Shown: in pieces, positions 34,301 to 43,539 of the stretch
How the letters are laid out: each line of letters starts with the position of its first letter
How positions within the stretch are numbered: the first letter of the stretch is position 1
Source of the DNA: UBA11591 sp040220895
GTDB taxonomy: Bacteria; Bacteroidota; Bacteroidia; Flavobacteriales_E; Vicingaceae
Direction of reading: 5' to 3'
NCBI GenBank assembly: GCA_040220895.1
Contig: JAVJVY010000019.1
Location: 1 to 64,000, forward strand
DNA length: 64,000 nucleotides
The notes under the pieces: model-generated
What the model was told of the DNA's origin: nothing
Databases searched by the model: none
What the model saw: the letters and a program-made list of their open reading frames with translations, nothing else
Position numbers and translations under genes: made by a program

Positions 34301-35503
34301 TTATGCTCCCGTGCGAGCCGGGTAGATTTTTAAGGCTTCTTCCAGGCATTTTACCGCCTTTATAATGGATTCCTCCTCGAGCACATAGGCAATTCGAACT
34401 TCTTTCTTTCCTTTTCCCGGGGTGGCATAAAACCCACTTGCCGGTGCGATCATGACCGTTTGATTATTGTATTCAAAGTCTTCTAGTAACCACTGCGCAA
34501 AAACATCTGCATCTTCTACTGGTAATTCCGCTACGGCGTAGAAAGCTCCTTTTGGCATTGGACATTTCACACCCGGTATCTTGTTTAATAATCCGACGAG
34601 GACATTTCTTCGGCCAGCATATTCCTTTTTGACCTCGTCAAAATATGTCAGGGGGGCCGCCAAGGCAGCTTCTCCGGCAATTTGTGCAAGAGTCGGAGGG
34701 CTCAATCTTGCTTGTGCAAATTTCATCGCTGCCTGCATCACGTATTTATTCCTGGAAATAATAGCGCCAATCCGAGCACCGCACATGCTATACCTTTTTG
34801 AAATAGAGTCGATCAATACGACATTTCTGTCCAGGCCATCGAGTTGCATGACAGAAAAGTGCTCATGCCCATCGTAACAGAATTCCCGATACACTTCGTC
34901 GGCAAATAAAAAAAGATCAAACTTTTCAACGATGTCTCTTAGCCTCAGCAGTTCATCCTTGCTATAGAGATAACCAGTTGGATTCCCGGGATTACAGATC
35001 AATATTGCCTTTGTTCTACCCGTAATTAATTTCTCAATTTCTTCTATTGGAGGAAGCGCAAAACCATTGTCAATAGAAGAGGTTACCGGCACAATCTTTA
35101 CGCCTGAAGCAACGGCGAAACCATTGTAATTAGCATAAAAGGGTTCGGGAATAATAACTTCGTCACCTTCATTCAGGCACGACATAAAGCCGAACATTAA
35201 GGCTTCGGATCCTCCAGTTGTAATGATGATCTGTTCTGGATCAATTTTAATGCCCAATGATCGGTAGTATTTCGCCAGACCTTTTCTATAAGTAAGAAAA
35301 CCAGCGGAATGGCTATATTCCAGAATGCGAAGTTTGTTTTCTCTTACTGCTTTCAGGGCAACATCGGGGCTTGCAATATCGGGTTGCCCTATATTCATGA
35401 AATATACTTTCTTTCCCGCTGCAACTGCGCCTTCGGCAAAGGGAACTAATTTCCTTATCGGGGATTCGGGCATTTCCATACCCCTTCTGGATAGGTGCGG
35501 CAT
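34301..35503 (-). CDS. PLP-dependent aminotransferase, class I/II
   Basis: A fold-type I aminotransferase of 400 residues, probably acting on aspartate or aromatic amino acids. TTGGSEALMFG binds the phosphate, NPGNPTG (171-177) is the cofactor-sheet motif, Asp202 and Tyr205 in ADEVY bind the pyridine ring, Lys236 in SISKRYS forms the internal aldimine, and the C-terminal substrate Arg lies in KEVRIAYV. The amino-acid specificity cannot be read safely. A good TAnnTTTG promoter precedes it. Confidence 0.9.
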   Translation of the reverse strand: MPHLSRRGMEMPESPIRKLVPFAEGAVAAGKKVYFMNIGQPDIASPDVALKAVRENKLRILEYSHSAGFLTYRKGLAKYYRSLGIKIDPEQIIITTGGSEALMFGFMSCLNEGDEVIIPEPFYANYNGFAVASGVKIVPVTSSIDNGFALPPIEEIEKLITGRTKAILICNPGNPTGYLYSKDELLRLRDIVEKFDLFLFADEVYREFCYDGHEHFSVMQLDGLDRNVVLIDSISKRYSMCGARIGAIISRNKYVMQAAMKFAQARLSPPTLAQIAGEAALAAPLTYFDEVKKEYAGRRNVLVGLLNKIPGVKCPMPKGAFYAVAELPVEDADVFAQWLLEDFEYNNQTVMIAPASGFYATPGKGKKEVRIAYVLEEESIIKAVKCLEEALKIYPARTGA

Positions 35504-35524
35504 AAGCTAGTTTAAATAGGGTAC

Positions 35525-35556
35525 CAAAAGTAGGCTTTGACTATTGGTTGTGCAAG
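35525..35556 (-). promoter_or_regulatory. Promoter of the aminotransferase gene
   Basis: On the minus strand CTTG (35556-35553) is followed after 20 bases by TACTTTTG (35532-35525), a close match to the Bacteroidota TTTG/TAnnTTTG pair, 21 bases before the ATG. The same stretch also forms an inverted repeat AGGCTTTG/CAAAGCCT. Confidence 0.6.
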
Positions 35557-35601
35557 CAAAGCCTTAAAATGAGCCAGGAGGAACGGCGCAATAAAATGAC
35601 G

Positions 35602-36009
35602 TTAGTGTGTGGCCTTGTATTTGTCAACGGTTTCCTCTTTGGCAATCACCACACCCTTAAAAACTATTTGAGATGATCCAAGGTTGGTGCTCAAATCAAT
35701 TTTCCGCTCCTGATATCCGATTTTGGCTTCTGTATGAAATGTGACAACTATCTGCCCAAATTTAGCAGGTCCAATGGGGGTTTTCGGAAAATCGACCACG
35801 GTGCACGAACAATTGACCTTGGCATCATTTATCAGAATAGGTTGCTTACCTTCATTCATAAAGGTATACTTAAGGGTGACGTCTACTCCTTCGTCTACCT
35901 TACCAAATTTTTGTACTCGATCCGAAAATTTAATCGGAGCACTTTGAGAAAGAACAAAGCCCGACATTGTCACCAATGTCAGGCTTGTTATGAATAAGTA
36001 TTTGATCAC
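35602..36009 (-). CDS. DUF1573 protein (first of a tandem pair)
   Basis: A 135-residue exported protein with signal peptide MIKYLFITSLTLVTMSGFVLSQ. The rest is an Ig-like beta-sandwich of the DUF1573 family, with the conserved INDAKVNCSCTVVDFPKTPI, in which CSC replaces the usual CGC. Family proteins are abundant in Bacteroidota and their role is unknown; an envelope or cell-surface location is inferred. Downstream of a second DUF1573 gene (7-base gap), so the two are an operon. Confidence 0.88.
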   Translation of the reverse strand: MIKYLFITSLTLVTMSGFVLSQSAPIKFSDRVQKFGKVDEGVDVTLKYTFMNEGKQPILINDAKVNCSCTVVDFPKTPIGPAKFGQIVVTFHTEAKIGYQERKIDLSTNLGSSQIVFKGVVIAKEETVDKYKATH

Positions 36010-36016
36010 TTCGATA

Positions 36017-36469
36017 CTAGTTAGCTACAGGAGCAGCAGCAGGTACTTCTTTTTCAGGAGAGGTTTGAGGAACTTGAACGTTTCCTTTAATTCTCAACAC
36101 CTTGGTTGGTGTTTTGGCATTAGATGTGATCGTAACAGATTTGTTGATTGGACCCGGGCGATTTGTATCGTATTTCACTTTGATAACGCTACTTTCACCT
36201 GGCTTAATGGGTTCTTTGGGCCAAGTCGGAACTGTGCATCCACAGCTTCCTCGGGCATTCGAAATAATGAGTGGCGACTTGCCGACGTTGGTAAATTTAA
36301 ATTCCCTTACACCATCGGCTCCTTTTTCAATGTCACCATAGTTGATTACTTCTGTTTCGAAACTAATTTCTGGTGCATTGGGATTCTCGACCTGAATCGA
36401 CTCTGTCTGACCAAAAGCTGTCATGGCAGTAAATATGACCAGGGCAAAAGATAATATTGCGTTTTTCAT
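36017..36469 (-). CDS. DUF1573 protein (second of the pair)
   Basis: 150 residues from ATG 36469 (MKNAILSFALVIFTAMTAFGQ), which gives a good signal peptide; an upstream ATG at 36496 would put nine polar residues in front of it. The DUF1573 core has FTNVGKSPLIISNARGSCGCTVP (given in pieces: FTNVGKSPLII, then NARGSCGCTVP) followed by WPKEPIKPGESSVIKV. It ends in a Pro/Ala-rich tail KEVPAAAPVAN. First gene of the pair, divergent from valS. Confidence 0.88.
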   Translation of the reverse strand: MKNAILSFALVIFTAMTAFGQTESIQVENPNAPEISFETEVINYGDIEKGADGVREFKFTNVGKSPLIISNARGSCGCTVPTWPKEPIKPGESSVIKVKYDTNRPGPINKSVTITSNAKTPTKVLRIKGNVQVPQTSPEKEVPAAAPVAN

Positions 36470-36493
36470 GAAAATTTCTTTTAAGGTTTGAGA

Positions 36494-36501
36494 CAAAACT
36501 A
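36494..36501 (-). promoter_or_regulatory. TAnnTTTG -7 element of the DUF1573 pair
   Basis: TAGTTTTG on the minus strand, 25 bases before the ATG at 36469, in the divergent gap with valS. Confidence 0.5.
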
Positions 36502-36582
36502 GCGAAATTCATAGGTGCTCTTTTTCTTTTAACATTTCTTTAACAAGACCCACCTTAGGCTGGCCGATGCGCTGAATATTAA

Positions 36583-36590
36583 TAAATTTG
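36583..36590 (+). promoter_or_regulatory. TAnnTTTG -7 element of valS
   Basis: TAAATTTG on the plus strand, 29 bases before the valS ATG. The -33 element is weak (no TTTG at 19-20 bases). Confidence 0.5.
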
Positions 36591-36618
36591 CAGACTTAGC
36601 ATAATTTAGGATTCCTCC

Positions 36619-39228
36619 ATGATCATTGACAGTAAATACGACCCTTCCCAAGTAGAAGATAAATGGTATTCATTTTGGATGGAACACAGGCTTTTCCACT
36701 CTGTACCTGACGACCGGGAGCCCTATACCATTGTTATCCCTCCTCCTAATGTAACCGGTGTGCTGCACATGGGTCATATGTTGAATAATACCATACAAGA
36801 TATCTTAATCAGAAGGGCACGCTTAATGGGCAAAAATGCATGCTGGGTTCCAGGAACTGATCATGCATCGATTGCAACCGAGGCAAAAGTGGTCAATTTG
36901 CTTGCCGAAGAGGGTGTGCATAAAAGAGAAATAGGCAGGGAGGCCTTCCTTGAAAGAGCCTGGGAGTGGAAGGAAAAGCACGACGGAATTATTTATGGCC
37001 AGTTAAAACGACTAGGTGCAAGCTGTGATTGGGAAAGATCAAAGTTTACTCTGGGGAGCGATCTTTCGGAATCGGTATTAAAGGCATTTAAATCCCTGTA
37101 CAATGAAGGTTTAATATACCGAGGTGCTAGAATGATCAATTGGGATCCAAAAGCAAAGACGGCACTATCTGACGAAGAAGTCATAAGAAAAGATGTCCAG
37201 TCCAAGCTTTATTATGTAAAGTATTTGGTTGAAGGAAGTGACCAATACCTGACTGTTGCCACCACCAGACCCGAAACAATACTTGGGGATACGGCGGTTT
37301 GTGTTCACCCGGATGACGAGCGTTATACAGCACTGAAAGGGAAACGCGTTATCGTTCCCATTGCTGGGCGAAGTGTTCCGGTGATTCAAGACGATTATGT
37401 CGACAGAGAGTTTGGAACAGGCGCATTAAAAATTACACCGGCTCACGATGTCAATGATTATGAAATAGGCTTAAAGCACAGCCTTGAGGTCATTGATACC
37501 CTTACAGACGATGGAACAATGAGCGAAGCGGCTGGCTACTATATTGGCGAAGATCGCTTCAAGGCTCGAAAACTTATTGTAATAGACTTGCGAGAACAAG
37601 ACTTGATCGAGAAAGAAGAGGATATCCAAAATAACGTTGGATTTTCTGAGCGAAATCCCGACACAGTGGTTGAACCGAGAATTTCGACGCAGTGGTTTTT
37701 GAAAATGAAAGATTTGGTAAAGCCTGCAATTGAGGCGGTAAAAAGAGATGAGGTGAAAATTCATCCACCAAAGTTCAAAAAGGTATATTTCAACTGGCTC
37801 GATAACATTAAGGATTGGTGCATTTCAAGGCAGTTGTGGTGGGGTCATAGAATCCCGGCCTGGTATGCACCTGATGGTGATTTTGTGATTGCCGTAGAAT
37901 TGGAAGAAGCGCTGGCACTTTTTGAAGAGAAAGGCAGAAAATTACAAGCGAATGAAATTCATCAGGATGAGGACGTGTTGGATACCTGGTTCAGTTCCTG
38001 GCTTTGGCCTTTTTCTGTTTTTGAATGGAATGAAGACGAGCACAATGCAGACCTTGAGTATTACTACCCGACCAATGACCTTGTCACCGGCCATGACATT
38101 ATATTCTTCTGGGTAGCTAGAATGATCATAGCAGGCTATCATTTTACCGATAAAAGGCCCTTCGAAAATGTTTACTTCACGGGCATGGTACGCGATAATA
38201 AAGGAAGAAAAATGTCTAAATCTTTAGGTAACTCACCTGACGCCCTTGATCTGATGGATCGGTTTGGTGCTGATGGAGTCAGGGTTGGTATGCTCCTGTC
38301 TGCTCCTGCGGGAAATGATTTACAATTTGATGAATCCTTGTGTTTGCAAGGCAGGAATTTCGCAAATAAACTTTGGAATGCCTTCCGTTTGATTAAAGGT
38401 TGGGAAGTCGACGAGTCTAAACCCGAAGATGGTGTTGCCGCAGTTGCGGCCAATTGGTTTGAAAACCGCTTGAGTCAGAGTCTTGAGGGCCTGGACCAAC
38501 AATTCTCACAATTCAGGATATCAGAGGCACTGATGACCTCCTACAAGCTTATATGGGATGATTTTTGCTCGTGGTATCTCGAAATGGCCAAGCCGGCTTT
38601 TGGTCAAAAAGTTGATACCCTTACCCTTGGTAAAGCCATTGGATTTATAGACAAGCTGACCCGGTTGATTCACCCCTTTATGCCGTTTATATCTGAAGAA
38701 ATCTGGCAGAATATAGAAGATCGTAACGGAACGAGCATTGTTCACGCCTCATGGCCTGATAGATCGTCGTTTGACGATGCAATTCTGGAAAAGATGCAAT
38801 TTAACATGGATCTGATCTCAGGTATCAGGCAGAAACGTGCTGAAATGAATGTTGGAAACAAAGAATTACTGATACTTTACTACCAGGGTTCGAATGACTT
38901 CCTTTTGGCAGACCTCATAAAGAAAATGGCAGGTATCGAGGAAATAAAAAAACGAGATGACAGCAATGAAAACCTGAAGAGTTTTGTTGTTGGTCAGCAT
39001 GAATTTGCGATTCCATTCAATGATAAAATTGACGTAGATGAAGAGCGCGCAAGGATTCAAAAGGAGCTGGATTATGCCCTTGGGTTTCTGAACAGTGTCG
39101 ATCGCAAGTTGGCTAATGAAAGATTCGTTTCAAATGCTCCTGAAGAAGTCGTGGCAATCGAGAAAAAGAAACAAGAAGATGCATTGAACAAAGTTAAATT
39201 GCTGGAAAAACAGTTGGCATCGATTTAA
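36619..39228 (+). CDS. valS: Valine-tRNA ligase
   Basis: Charges tRNA-Val and edits misactivated threonine. 869 residues. The HIGH signature is PPPNVTGVLHMGHML near 40-54, the CP1 editing domain contains TTRPETILGDTAV, the KMSKS loop is GRKMSKSLGNSPD near residue 530, and a C-terminal coiled-coil arm (IQKELDYALGFLNSVDRKL to EDALNKVKLLEKQLASI) is characteristic of ValRS. All motifs intact. Next gene ppk begins 23 bases after the stop. Confidence 0.98.
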   Translation: MIIDSKYDPSQVEDKWYSFWMEHRLFHSVPDDREPYTIVIPPPNVTGVLHMGHMLNNTIQDILIRRARLMGKNACWVPGTDHASIATEAKVVNLLAEEGVHKREIGREAFLERAWEWKEKHDGIIYGQLKRLGASCDWERSKFTLGSDLSESVLKAFKSLYNEGLIYRGARMINWDPKAKTALSDEEVIRKDVQSKLYYVKYLVEGSDQYLTVATTRPETILGDTAVCVHPDDERYTALKGKRVIVPIAGRSVPVIQDDYVDREFGTGALKITPAHDVNDYEIGLKHSLEVIDTLTDDGTMSEAAGYYIGEDRFKARKLIVIDLREQDLIEKEEDIQNNVGFSERNPDTVVEPRISTQWFLKMKDLVKPAIEAVKRDEVKIHPPKFKKVYFNWLDNIKDWCISRQLWWGHRIPAWYAPDGDFVIAVELEEALALFEEKGRKLQANEIHQDEDVLDTWFSSWLWPFSVFEWNEDEHNADLEYYYPTNDLVTGHDIIFFWVARMIIAGYHFTDKRPFENVYFTGMVRDNKGRKMSKSLGNSPDALDLMDRFGADGVRVGMLLSAPAGNDLQFDESLCLQGRNFANKLWNAFRLIKGWEVDESKPEDGVAAVAANWFENRLSQSLEGLDQQFSQFRISEALMTSYKLIWDDFCSWYLEMAKPAFGQKVDTLTLGKAIGFIDKLTRLIHPFMPFISEEIWQNIEDRNGTSIVHASWPDRSSFDDAILEKMQFNMDLISGIRQKRAEMNVGNKELLILYYQGSNDFLLADLIKKMAGIEEIKKRDDSNENLKSFVVGQHEFAIPFNDKIDVDEERARIQKELDYALGFLNSVDRKLANERFVSNAPEEVVAIEKKKQEDALNKVKLLEKQLASI

Positions 39229-39251
39229 AACTCCTAGTAACAAAAACCGGA

Positions 39252-41321
39252 ATGAAATTACCTAGTAAACGAGAGTTCTTTATAAACAGAGATATTAGTT
39301 GGCTGTATTTCAACCACCGTGTGCTGCAAGAGGCAGAAAACCCTGATGTCCCAATCATCGAACGTCTTCGTTTTCTCGGCATTTTCTCAAACAACCTCGA
39401 TGAGTTTTTCCGGGTGCGAGTGGCCAGTATCAAGCGAATGGCTCAATGGGGTAAAGGAGCCGCAACTACATTGTTGCATGAAGACCCCACCATTCTATTG
39501 GAGCGCATACAGGAAATTGTTATTCGCCTTCAAGATCGCTTTGACAAAACATATGACAAGCTGATCAAAGAGTTGAAGAAAGAAAATATCCACATTGTGG
39601 ATGAAAATTCACTCGACGATGATCAACTTAGTTTTGTACGAAATTACTTTAGACAAAAGGTGCGCCCTTGGTTGGTTCCAATCATGCTCGACAATCGACA
39701 TGCCTTTCCTGAATTACGAGATCGTTCAATCTACTTGGCCATTAAGTTGTCTAAAAAGAAAGCAAAGGAAAAACCGATTTACGCCTTGATCGAATTGCCT
39801 TCCGAAGATGTGCCTCGATTTGTAGAATTACCTGCCACCAAAGGCAGGCGTTTTATCATGCTGCTCGATGACGTCGTGAGGGTTGGAATGGAAAATGTTT
39901 TTGCCGTATTTCAGTTTGATAAACACGAGGCATTTACGATAAAGTTGACAAGGGATGCTGAACTGGACCTATCAGAGGACATTGCCGAGAGTTTCATGAA
40001 TAAGGTATCAAAGAGTCTGCAAAACCGAAAAAGCGGCGAAGCCGTCAGGTTTATTTATGACAGTGAGATCCCTGAAGATCTTCTGGAATTTATAATCAAG
40101 AAAAACAAATTGAAAAAGGCAGATACCATCATCGCTGGCGGCAGGTATCACAATTTCAAAGACTTCATCAAATTCCCGGATATTGGGAGAAGCGTGTTAA
40201 AATTCAATCCCCTGCCACCTTTGGAACATCCCGACCTGAGAAATCAGCTCTCTTTGTTGAAAGTAATCCGTGAGAAAGACATCTTACTCCATTTTCCTTT
40301 TCAGCGCTTTGATTACTTGATTGATGTGATGAGAGAGGCGGCAATCAACCCTAATGTGATTTCCATTAAGATGACATTGTACCGCGCCGCCGAAAATTCT
40401 CGCATCATTAACGCCCTTGTAAACGCTGCTAAAAACGGTAAGAATGTTACTGTTGTGATTGAATTGCAAGCTCGATTTGATGAAGAGAACAACATCTCCT
40501 GGGCTCGATTGCTGCAAGAAGAAGGGGTCAGGGTAATATTTGGTATTCCCGGACTAAAGGTCCATTCAAAGCTGATATTAATTAAAGAGAAGGTTGGGAA
40601 TTCAACTGTTCTATATGCGCATGTCGGTACAGGAAATTTTCATGAAGGAACGGCCAGGGTATACACAGATCTGTCATTACTTACATGTGACAAGACCGTC
40701 ACCAACGAAGTACAAAAGATTTTTGAGTTTGTTAAGGACAATTATAAAAGATCGACCTACAGGAAACTTTTTGTTTCACCAACAAACACACGTCGAAATT
40801 TCTACAAGCTGATCGATACAGAGATCAAAAATGCCAAGAAAGGCGAAGAGGCATATATCGTAATCAAGATCAATAATATCGTTGATGAGGAAATGATAGA
40901 AAAGCTCTACGAGGCCAGCAATGCCGGAGTAATCATCAAATTGATTATTAGGGGAAATAGCGGTCTTGTGCCTGGAATTAACGGCCTGAGTAAAAATATT
41001 GAAGGCATCAGTATCGTAGACCGTTTTTTAGAGCACACACGAATCTTTCTTTTTTGCCATGGCGGCAATGAAAAAATTTACATTTCTTCGGCAGACTGGA
41101 TGACCAGAAACCTGGACAAACGCCTGGAAGTTACGGCACCAATTTTAGATAAGACCCTTCAGTCCCAATTGAAAGATGTTCTTAATATATATCTAAACGA
41201 CAATGTTAAGGCTCGAAGACTAGATCTGAACGGAACCAACAAGTACGTGACCAATGATTCTCCAAAAAAGGTCAGATCACAAATAGAGGTTTACAAATAC
41301 TATCAAAACTTACTGGGCTAA
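39252..41321 (+). CDS. ppk1: Polyphosphate kinase 1
   Basis: Reversibly makes inorganic polyphosphate from ATP at the inner face of the membrane. 689 residues: N-terminal domain with REFFINRDISWLYFNHRVLQE (in pieces), head domain, then two PLD-like catalytic domains. The autophosphorylated-His region is VHSKLILIKEK, with GTGNFHEGTARVYTDLSLLT close behind, and the second PLD-like region has SADWMTRNLDKRLEV. It is followed after 23 bases by an exopolyphosphatase-like gene, so synthesis and hydrolysis of polyphosphate are encoded together. Confidence 0.96.
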   Translation: MKLPSKREFFINRDISWLYFNHRVLQEAENPDVPIIERLRFLGIFSNNLDEFFRVRVASIKRMAQWGKGAATTLLHEDPTILLERIQEIVIRLQDRFDKTYDKLIKELKKENIHIVDENSLDDDQLSFVRNYFRQKVRPWLVPIMLDNRHAFPELRDRSIYLAIKLSKKKAKEKPIYALIELPSEDVPRFVELPATKGRRFIMLLDDVVRVGMENVFAVFQFDKHEAFTIKLTRDAELDLSEDIAESFMNKVSKSLQNRKSGEAVRFIYDSEIPEDLLEFIIKKNKLKKADTIIAGGRYHNFKDFIKFPDIGRSVLKFNPLPPLEHPDLRNQLSLLKVIREKDILLHFPFQRFDYLIDVMREAAINPNVISIKMTLYRAAENSRIINALVNAAKNGKNVTVVIELQARFDEENNISWARLLQEEGVRVIFGIPGLKVHSKLILIKEKVGNSTVLYAHVGTGNFHEGTARVYTDLSLLTCDKTVTNEVQKIFEFVKDNYKRSTYRKLFVSPTNTRRNFYKLIDTEIKNAKKGEEAYIVIKINNIVDEEMIEKLYEASNAGVIIKLIIRGNSGLVPGINGLSKNIEGISIVDRFLEHTRIFLFCHGGNEKIYISSADWMTRNLDKRLEVTAPILDKTLQSQLKDVLNIYLNDNVKARRLDLNGTNKYVTNDSPKKVRSQIEVYKYYQNLLG

Positions 41322-41344
41322 GTGAATTGGCTATCTTCGACCCC

Positions 41345-42232
41345 ATGAGGTATTCTGCTGTTGATATCGGTTCAAACGCCGTAAGGATGCTTTTTGCCGA
41401 AGTATTCAAAAATAAGGAAGGTGAAATAGTATTTCGCAAAATATCACTTGTAAGATTACCCATACGACTGGGCGAAGATGCCTTCATTCACGGTAAGATC
41501 AAAAAAGCTCGAATTGAAAAACTTTCAAAGACCTTGCAGTCTTTCAAACTCTTAAATGAAGTTTATTCGGTTGTTGATTCACGAGTATGTGCTACTTCGG
41601 CCATGCGCGAAGCTTCTAACAGCGCCGAGATCATAGAACGCATTGAAAAAGAAACCGGCATCAACATTGAAATTCTCGCTGGTAAAAAAGAAGCTGAAAT
41701 CATTTATGAGAATCATATAGCGGAATCGCTAAACCCAAAGGGCTGCTACTTGTATGTTGATGTGGGAGGTGGAAGTACTGAGATTTCCATCTTCAAACAA
41801 GGCCAACGAATAAAGACAGAATCATTTGATATAGGAACGCTTAGGATTAAAAATAAACTTGTAAAAAACAAGACTTGGAATGAAATGGAGGAATGGCTTG
41901 AACAAAATTCAACCAAGTACGAACCGTTACTGATCATCGGTACGGGCGGAAATATAAATCGCCTCTACAAACAAGCCAAGCTCAAAGATTACGCCCCTTT
42001 TTATTACAAGGACCTGAAAGTTGTGAGTCTGAACCTAAAGCGTTATTCTTTGAAAGAGCGAATCGAAGTCTTGGGCCTTCGTCCCGATCGAGCCGATGTT
42101 ATCATCCCTGCCTCCGAGATCTTTTTAAGCATAATGAAGTGGTCTGGAATCAAAGAAATTATGGTACCCAAACTCGGATTGGCAGACGGCATCATTCACG
42201 AGTTGTACGCTAAAAACAAGAAGGAATTATAA
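41345..42232 (+). CDS. Ppx/GppA family phosphatase (exopolyphosphatase-like)
   Basis: 295 residues from ATG 41345, giving MRYSAVDIGSNAVRMLFAEV; a TTG six codons upstream is less likely. The ASKHA-fold phosphate-1 motif is DIGSNAVRM and the phosphate-2 motif is YVDVGGGSTEIS. It is the short type (about 300 residues) without the C-terminal HD domain. Family members hydrolyse polyphosphate or pppGpp; the neighbouring ppk1 favours polyphosphate. Its stop overlaps the end of the convergent DUF218 gene by 6 bases. Confidence 0.9.
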   Translation: MRYSAVDIGSNAVRMLFAEVFKNKEGEIVFRKISLVRLPIRLGEDAFIHGKIKKARIEKLSKTLQSFKLLNEVYSVVDSRVCATSAMREASNSAEIIERIEKETGINIEILAGKKEAEIIYENHIAESLNPKGCYLYVDVGGGSTEISIFKQGQRIKTESFDIGTLRIKNKLVKNKTWNEMEEWLEQNSTKYEPLLIIGTGGNINRLYKQAKLKDYAPFYYKDLKVVSLNLKRYSLKERIEVLGLRPDRADVIIPASEIFLSIMKWSGIKEIMVPKLGLADGIIHELYAKNKKEL

Positions 42233-42985
42233 ATAACCGTTGATCTGATAGATGCGGTAGCCGAGCATCTCTTTAAAAAGCATTCGCCAGGTTTGAAGGG
42301 CTGACAGCGACGGGATTAAAATGGTTGAAAGGGTATAGTCGTCGTCATCTACCTGAAAATCAACGCGTAAACATTCTATCACTACACCTTGCTTTTCAAA
42401 ACACGCCTTTGCACGCCTCATATGTGATGCGGTAGTAATGAGTAGAAATCTGCTATCAATGGGGAATCTTTCTCTTAACAATTTAGCTGTGTTCACGGCA
42501 TTTTCGAAAGTGTTCCTAGATTCATCCTCTACAAGGATATCTTCAGGATAGATGCAGAGATGATTCAGGTAATCCCTTACAAAACGGCTTTCTTTTTCCC
42601 GCTGTTTGGTGATCATGCCAGACCCTCCTGTGAGGATGATCTTGCGCACCTCTTGATTGCGATATAGTTTAAAGGCGTATAACAGACGATCGGAACTTTC
42701 ATTAAAGTTGAATGTATGGTGAAGGTTGTTCCAATTTCCGTATCCTCCCAATACTATTGCTCCTTCATATGTTCCGGAAATGTCTTCGTTTTCACCTTCC
42801 CAGTATTTCAGTGCTTCGGATGCCAAAAAATTATTTGAAAAAATCAAAAAGATGATAGCTGCGGTAATGCGAAGTCGTCGCTGCCAGATCTGGTGCTTGA
42901 TGAAAAATGAAATCGCCACGGGTATGACTACCCACATAAATGGCTGTAGAAAAAAAGCCGCAAATTTTGATAAGTAAAAAAACAA
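42227..42985 (-). CDS. DUF218/YdcF-like membrane-anchored protein
   Basis: 252 residues with two N-terminal membrane helices (FAAFFLQPFMWVVIPVAI and the following segment) and a DUF218 domain from about 70. The motif IVLGGYGNWN and KIILTGGSGMITKQREKES are typical of the YdcF/SanA family, and TASHMRRAKACFEKQG carries the third conserved segment. Relatives are linked to envelope metabolism and vancomycin tolerance in enterobacteria; the reaction is unknown. Convergent with the Ppx gene. Confidence 0.85.
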   Translation of the reverse strand: MFFYLSKFAAFFLQPFMWVVIPVAISFFIKHQIWQRRLRITAAIIFLIFSNNFLASEALKYWEGENEDISGTYEGAIVLGGYGNWNNLHHTFNFNESSDRLLYAFKLYRNQEVRKIILTGGSGMITKQREKESRFVRDYLNHLCIYPEDILVEDESRNTFENAVNTAKLLRERFPIDSRFLLITTASHMRRAKACFEKQGVVIECLRVDFQVDDDDYTLSTILIPSLSALQTWRMLFKEMLGYRIYQINGYL

Positions 42986-43018
42986 TTGAAGTTCTATCTG
43001 TGTTGTAAAGATGCCCTC

Positions 43019-43381
43019 TTACCACGGATTTTCCAAGTCCGAGGCCTCATAAAGATGATCTCTTTGAAAAAAAGTCGAACGATCATCGGACCATTTCATG
43101 CCGAGCGGATCACGGTTAAACAGCTTGAATAGTAATGAGATGGGTAATAAAAAAATGTAAAAAACAAGGGTAAGAAGGATTCTGGTGTTGATCCACCCCA
43201 TCACGTGAGCGATCTTTTCCCAGATCCATAATACCAGACGGGTCAGGTGTGGAGAGAGTAAAAAGATCAATCCTAGTCCAAGAGCCGTGTACACCAAGGC
43301 TTGAACATTAAAAACCCAGGATAAAAACAGAAAACCGGTCACAATAACCAATTGTGCCTTTAAGTCTTTGATCTCTTTCAT
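43019..43381 (-). CDS. SxtJ-like small membrane protein
   Basis: 120 residues from ATG 43381 (MKEIKDLKAQLVIVTGFLFL). Two or three hydrophobic helices are seen (LVIVTGFLFLSWVFNVQALV, LGLIFLLSP and ILLTLVFYIFLLPISLLFKL), then a polar C-terminus with DPLGMKWSDDRSTFFQRDH. It resembles the SxtJ family, named from the saxitoxin cluster but widespread next to carbamoyltransferases. The start overlaps the DUF5989 stop by one base (TGATG). A longer frame to 43480 would run through the DUF5989 gene and is rejected. Confidence 0.75.
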   Translation of the reverse strand: MKEIKDLKAQLVIVTGFLFLSWVFNVQALVYTALGLGLIFLLSPHLTRLVLWIWEKIAHVMGWINTRILLTLVFYIFLLPISLLFKLFNRDPLGMKWSDDRSTFFQRDHLYEASDLENPW

Positions 43382-43530
43382 CAAAAAAGAGTATAGATAA
43401 ATGGTGCCACGGCAGAACCACCGCCAACCACTATCAGAAGGCCAAGTAATAACAGAACAAGGATCATTGGTACAAGCCAAAATTTCTTGCGCTGCATTAA
43501 AAATTTCCAGAGGTCTTTCAATAATTCCAT
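43381..43530 (-). CDS. DUF5989 small membrane protein (49 residues)
   Basis: A 49-residue gene between the SxtJ-like gene and the carbamoyltransferase. From ATG 43530 it reads MELLKDLWKFLMQRKKFWLV, then a hydrophobic helix (PMILVLLLLGLLIVVGGGSA) and a final VAPFIYTLF. This is the DUF5989 pattern: basic N-terminal helix, single membrane helix, short outer tail. Nine bases from the carbamoyltransferase stop, 1-base overlap with the next gene, so the three are one operon. Confidence 0.85.
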   Translation of the reverse strand: MELLKDLWKFLMQRKKFWLVPMILVLLLLGLLIVVGGGSAVAPFIYTLF

Positions 43531-43539
43531 TTCATCAAT

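Noticed and set aside
35990..36454. 154-residue plus-strand frame antisense to DUF1573
   Set aside because: The minus strand has signal peptides and conserved domain motifs; the plus frame does not.
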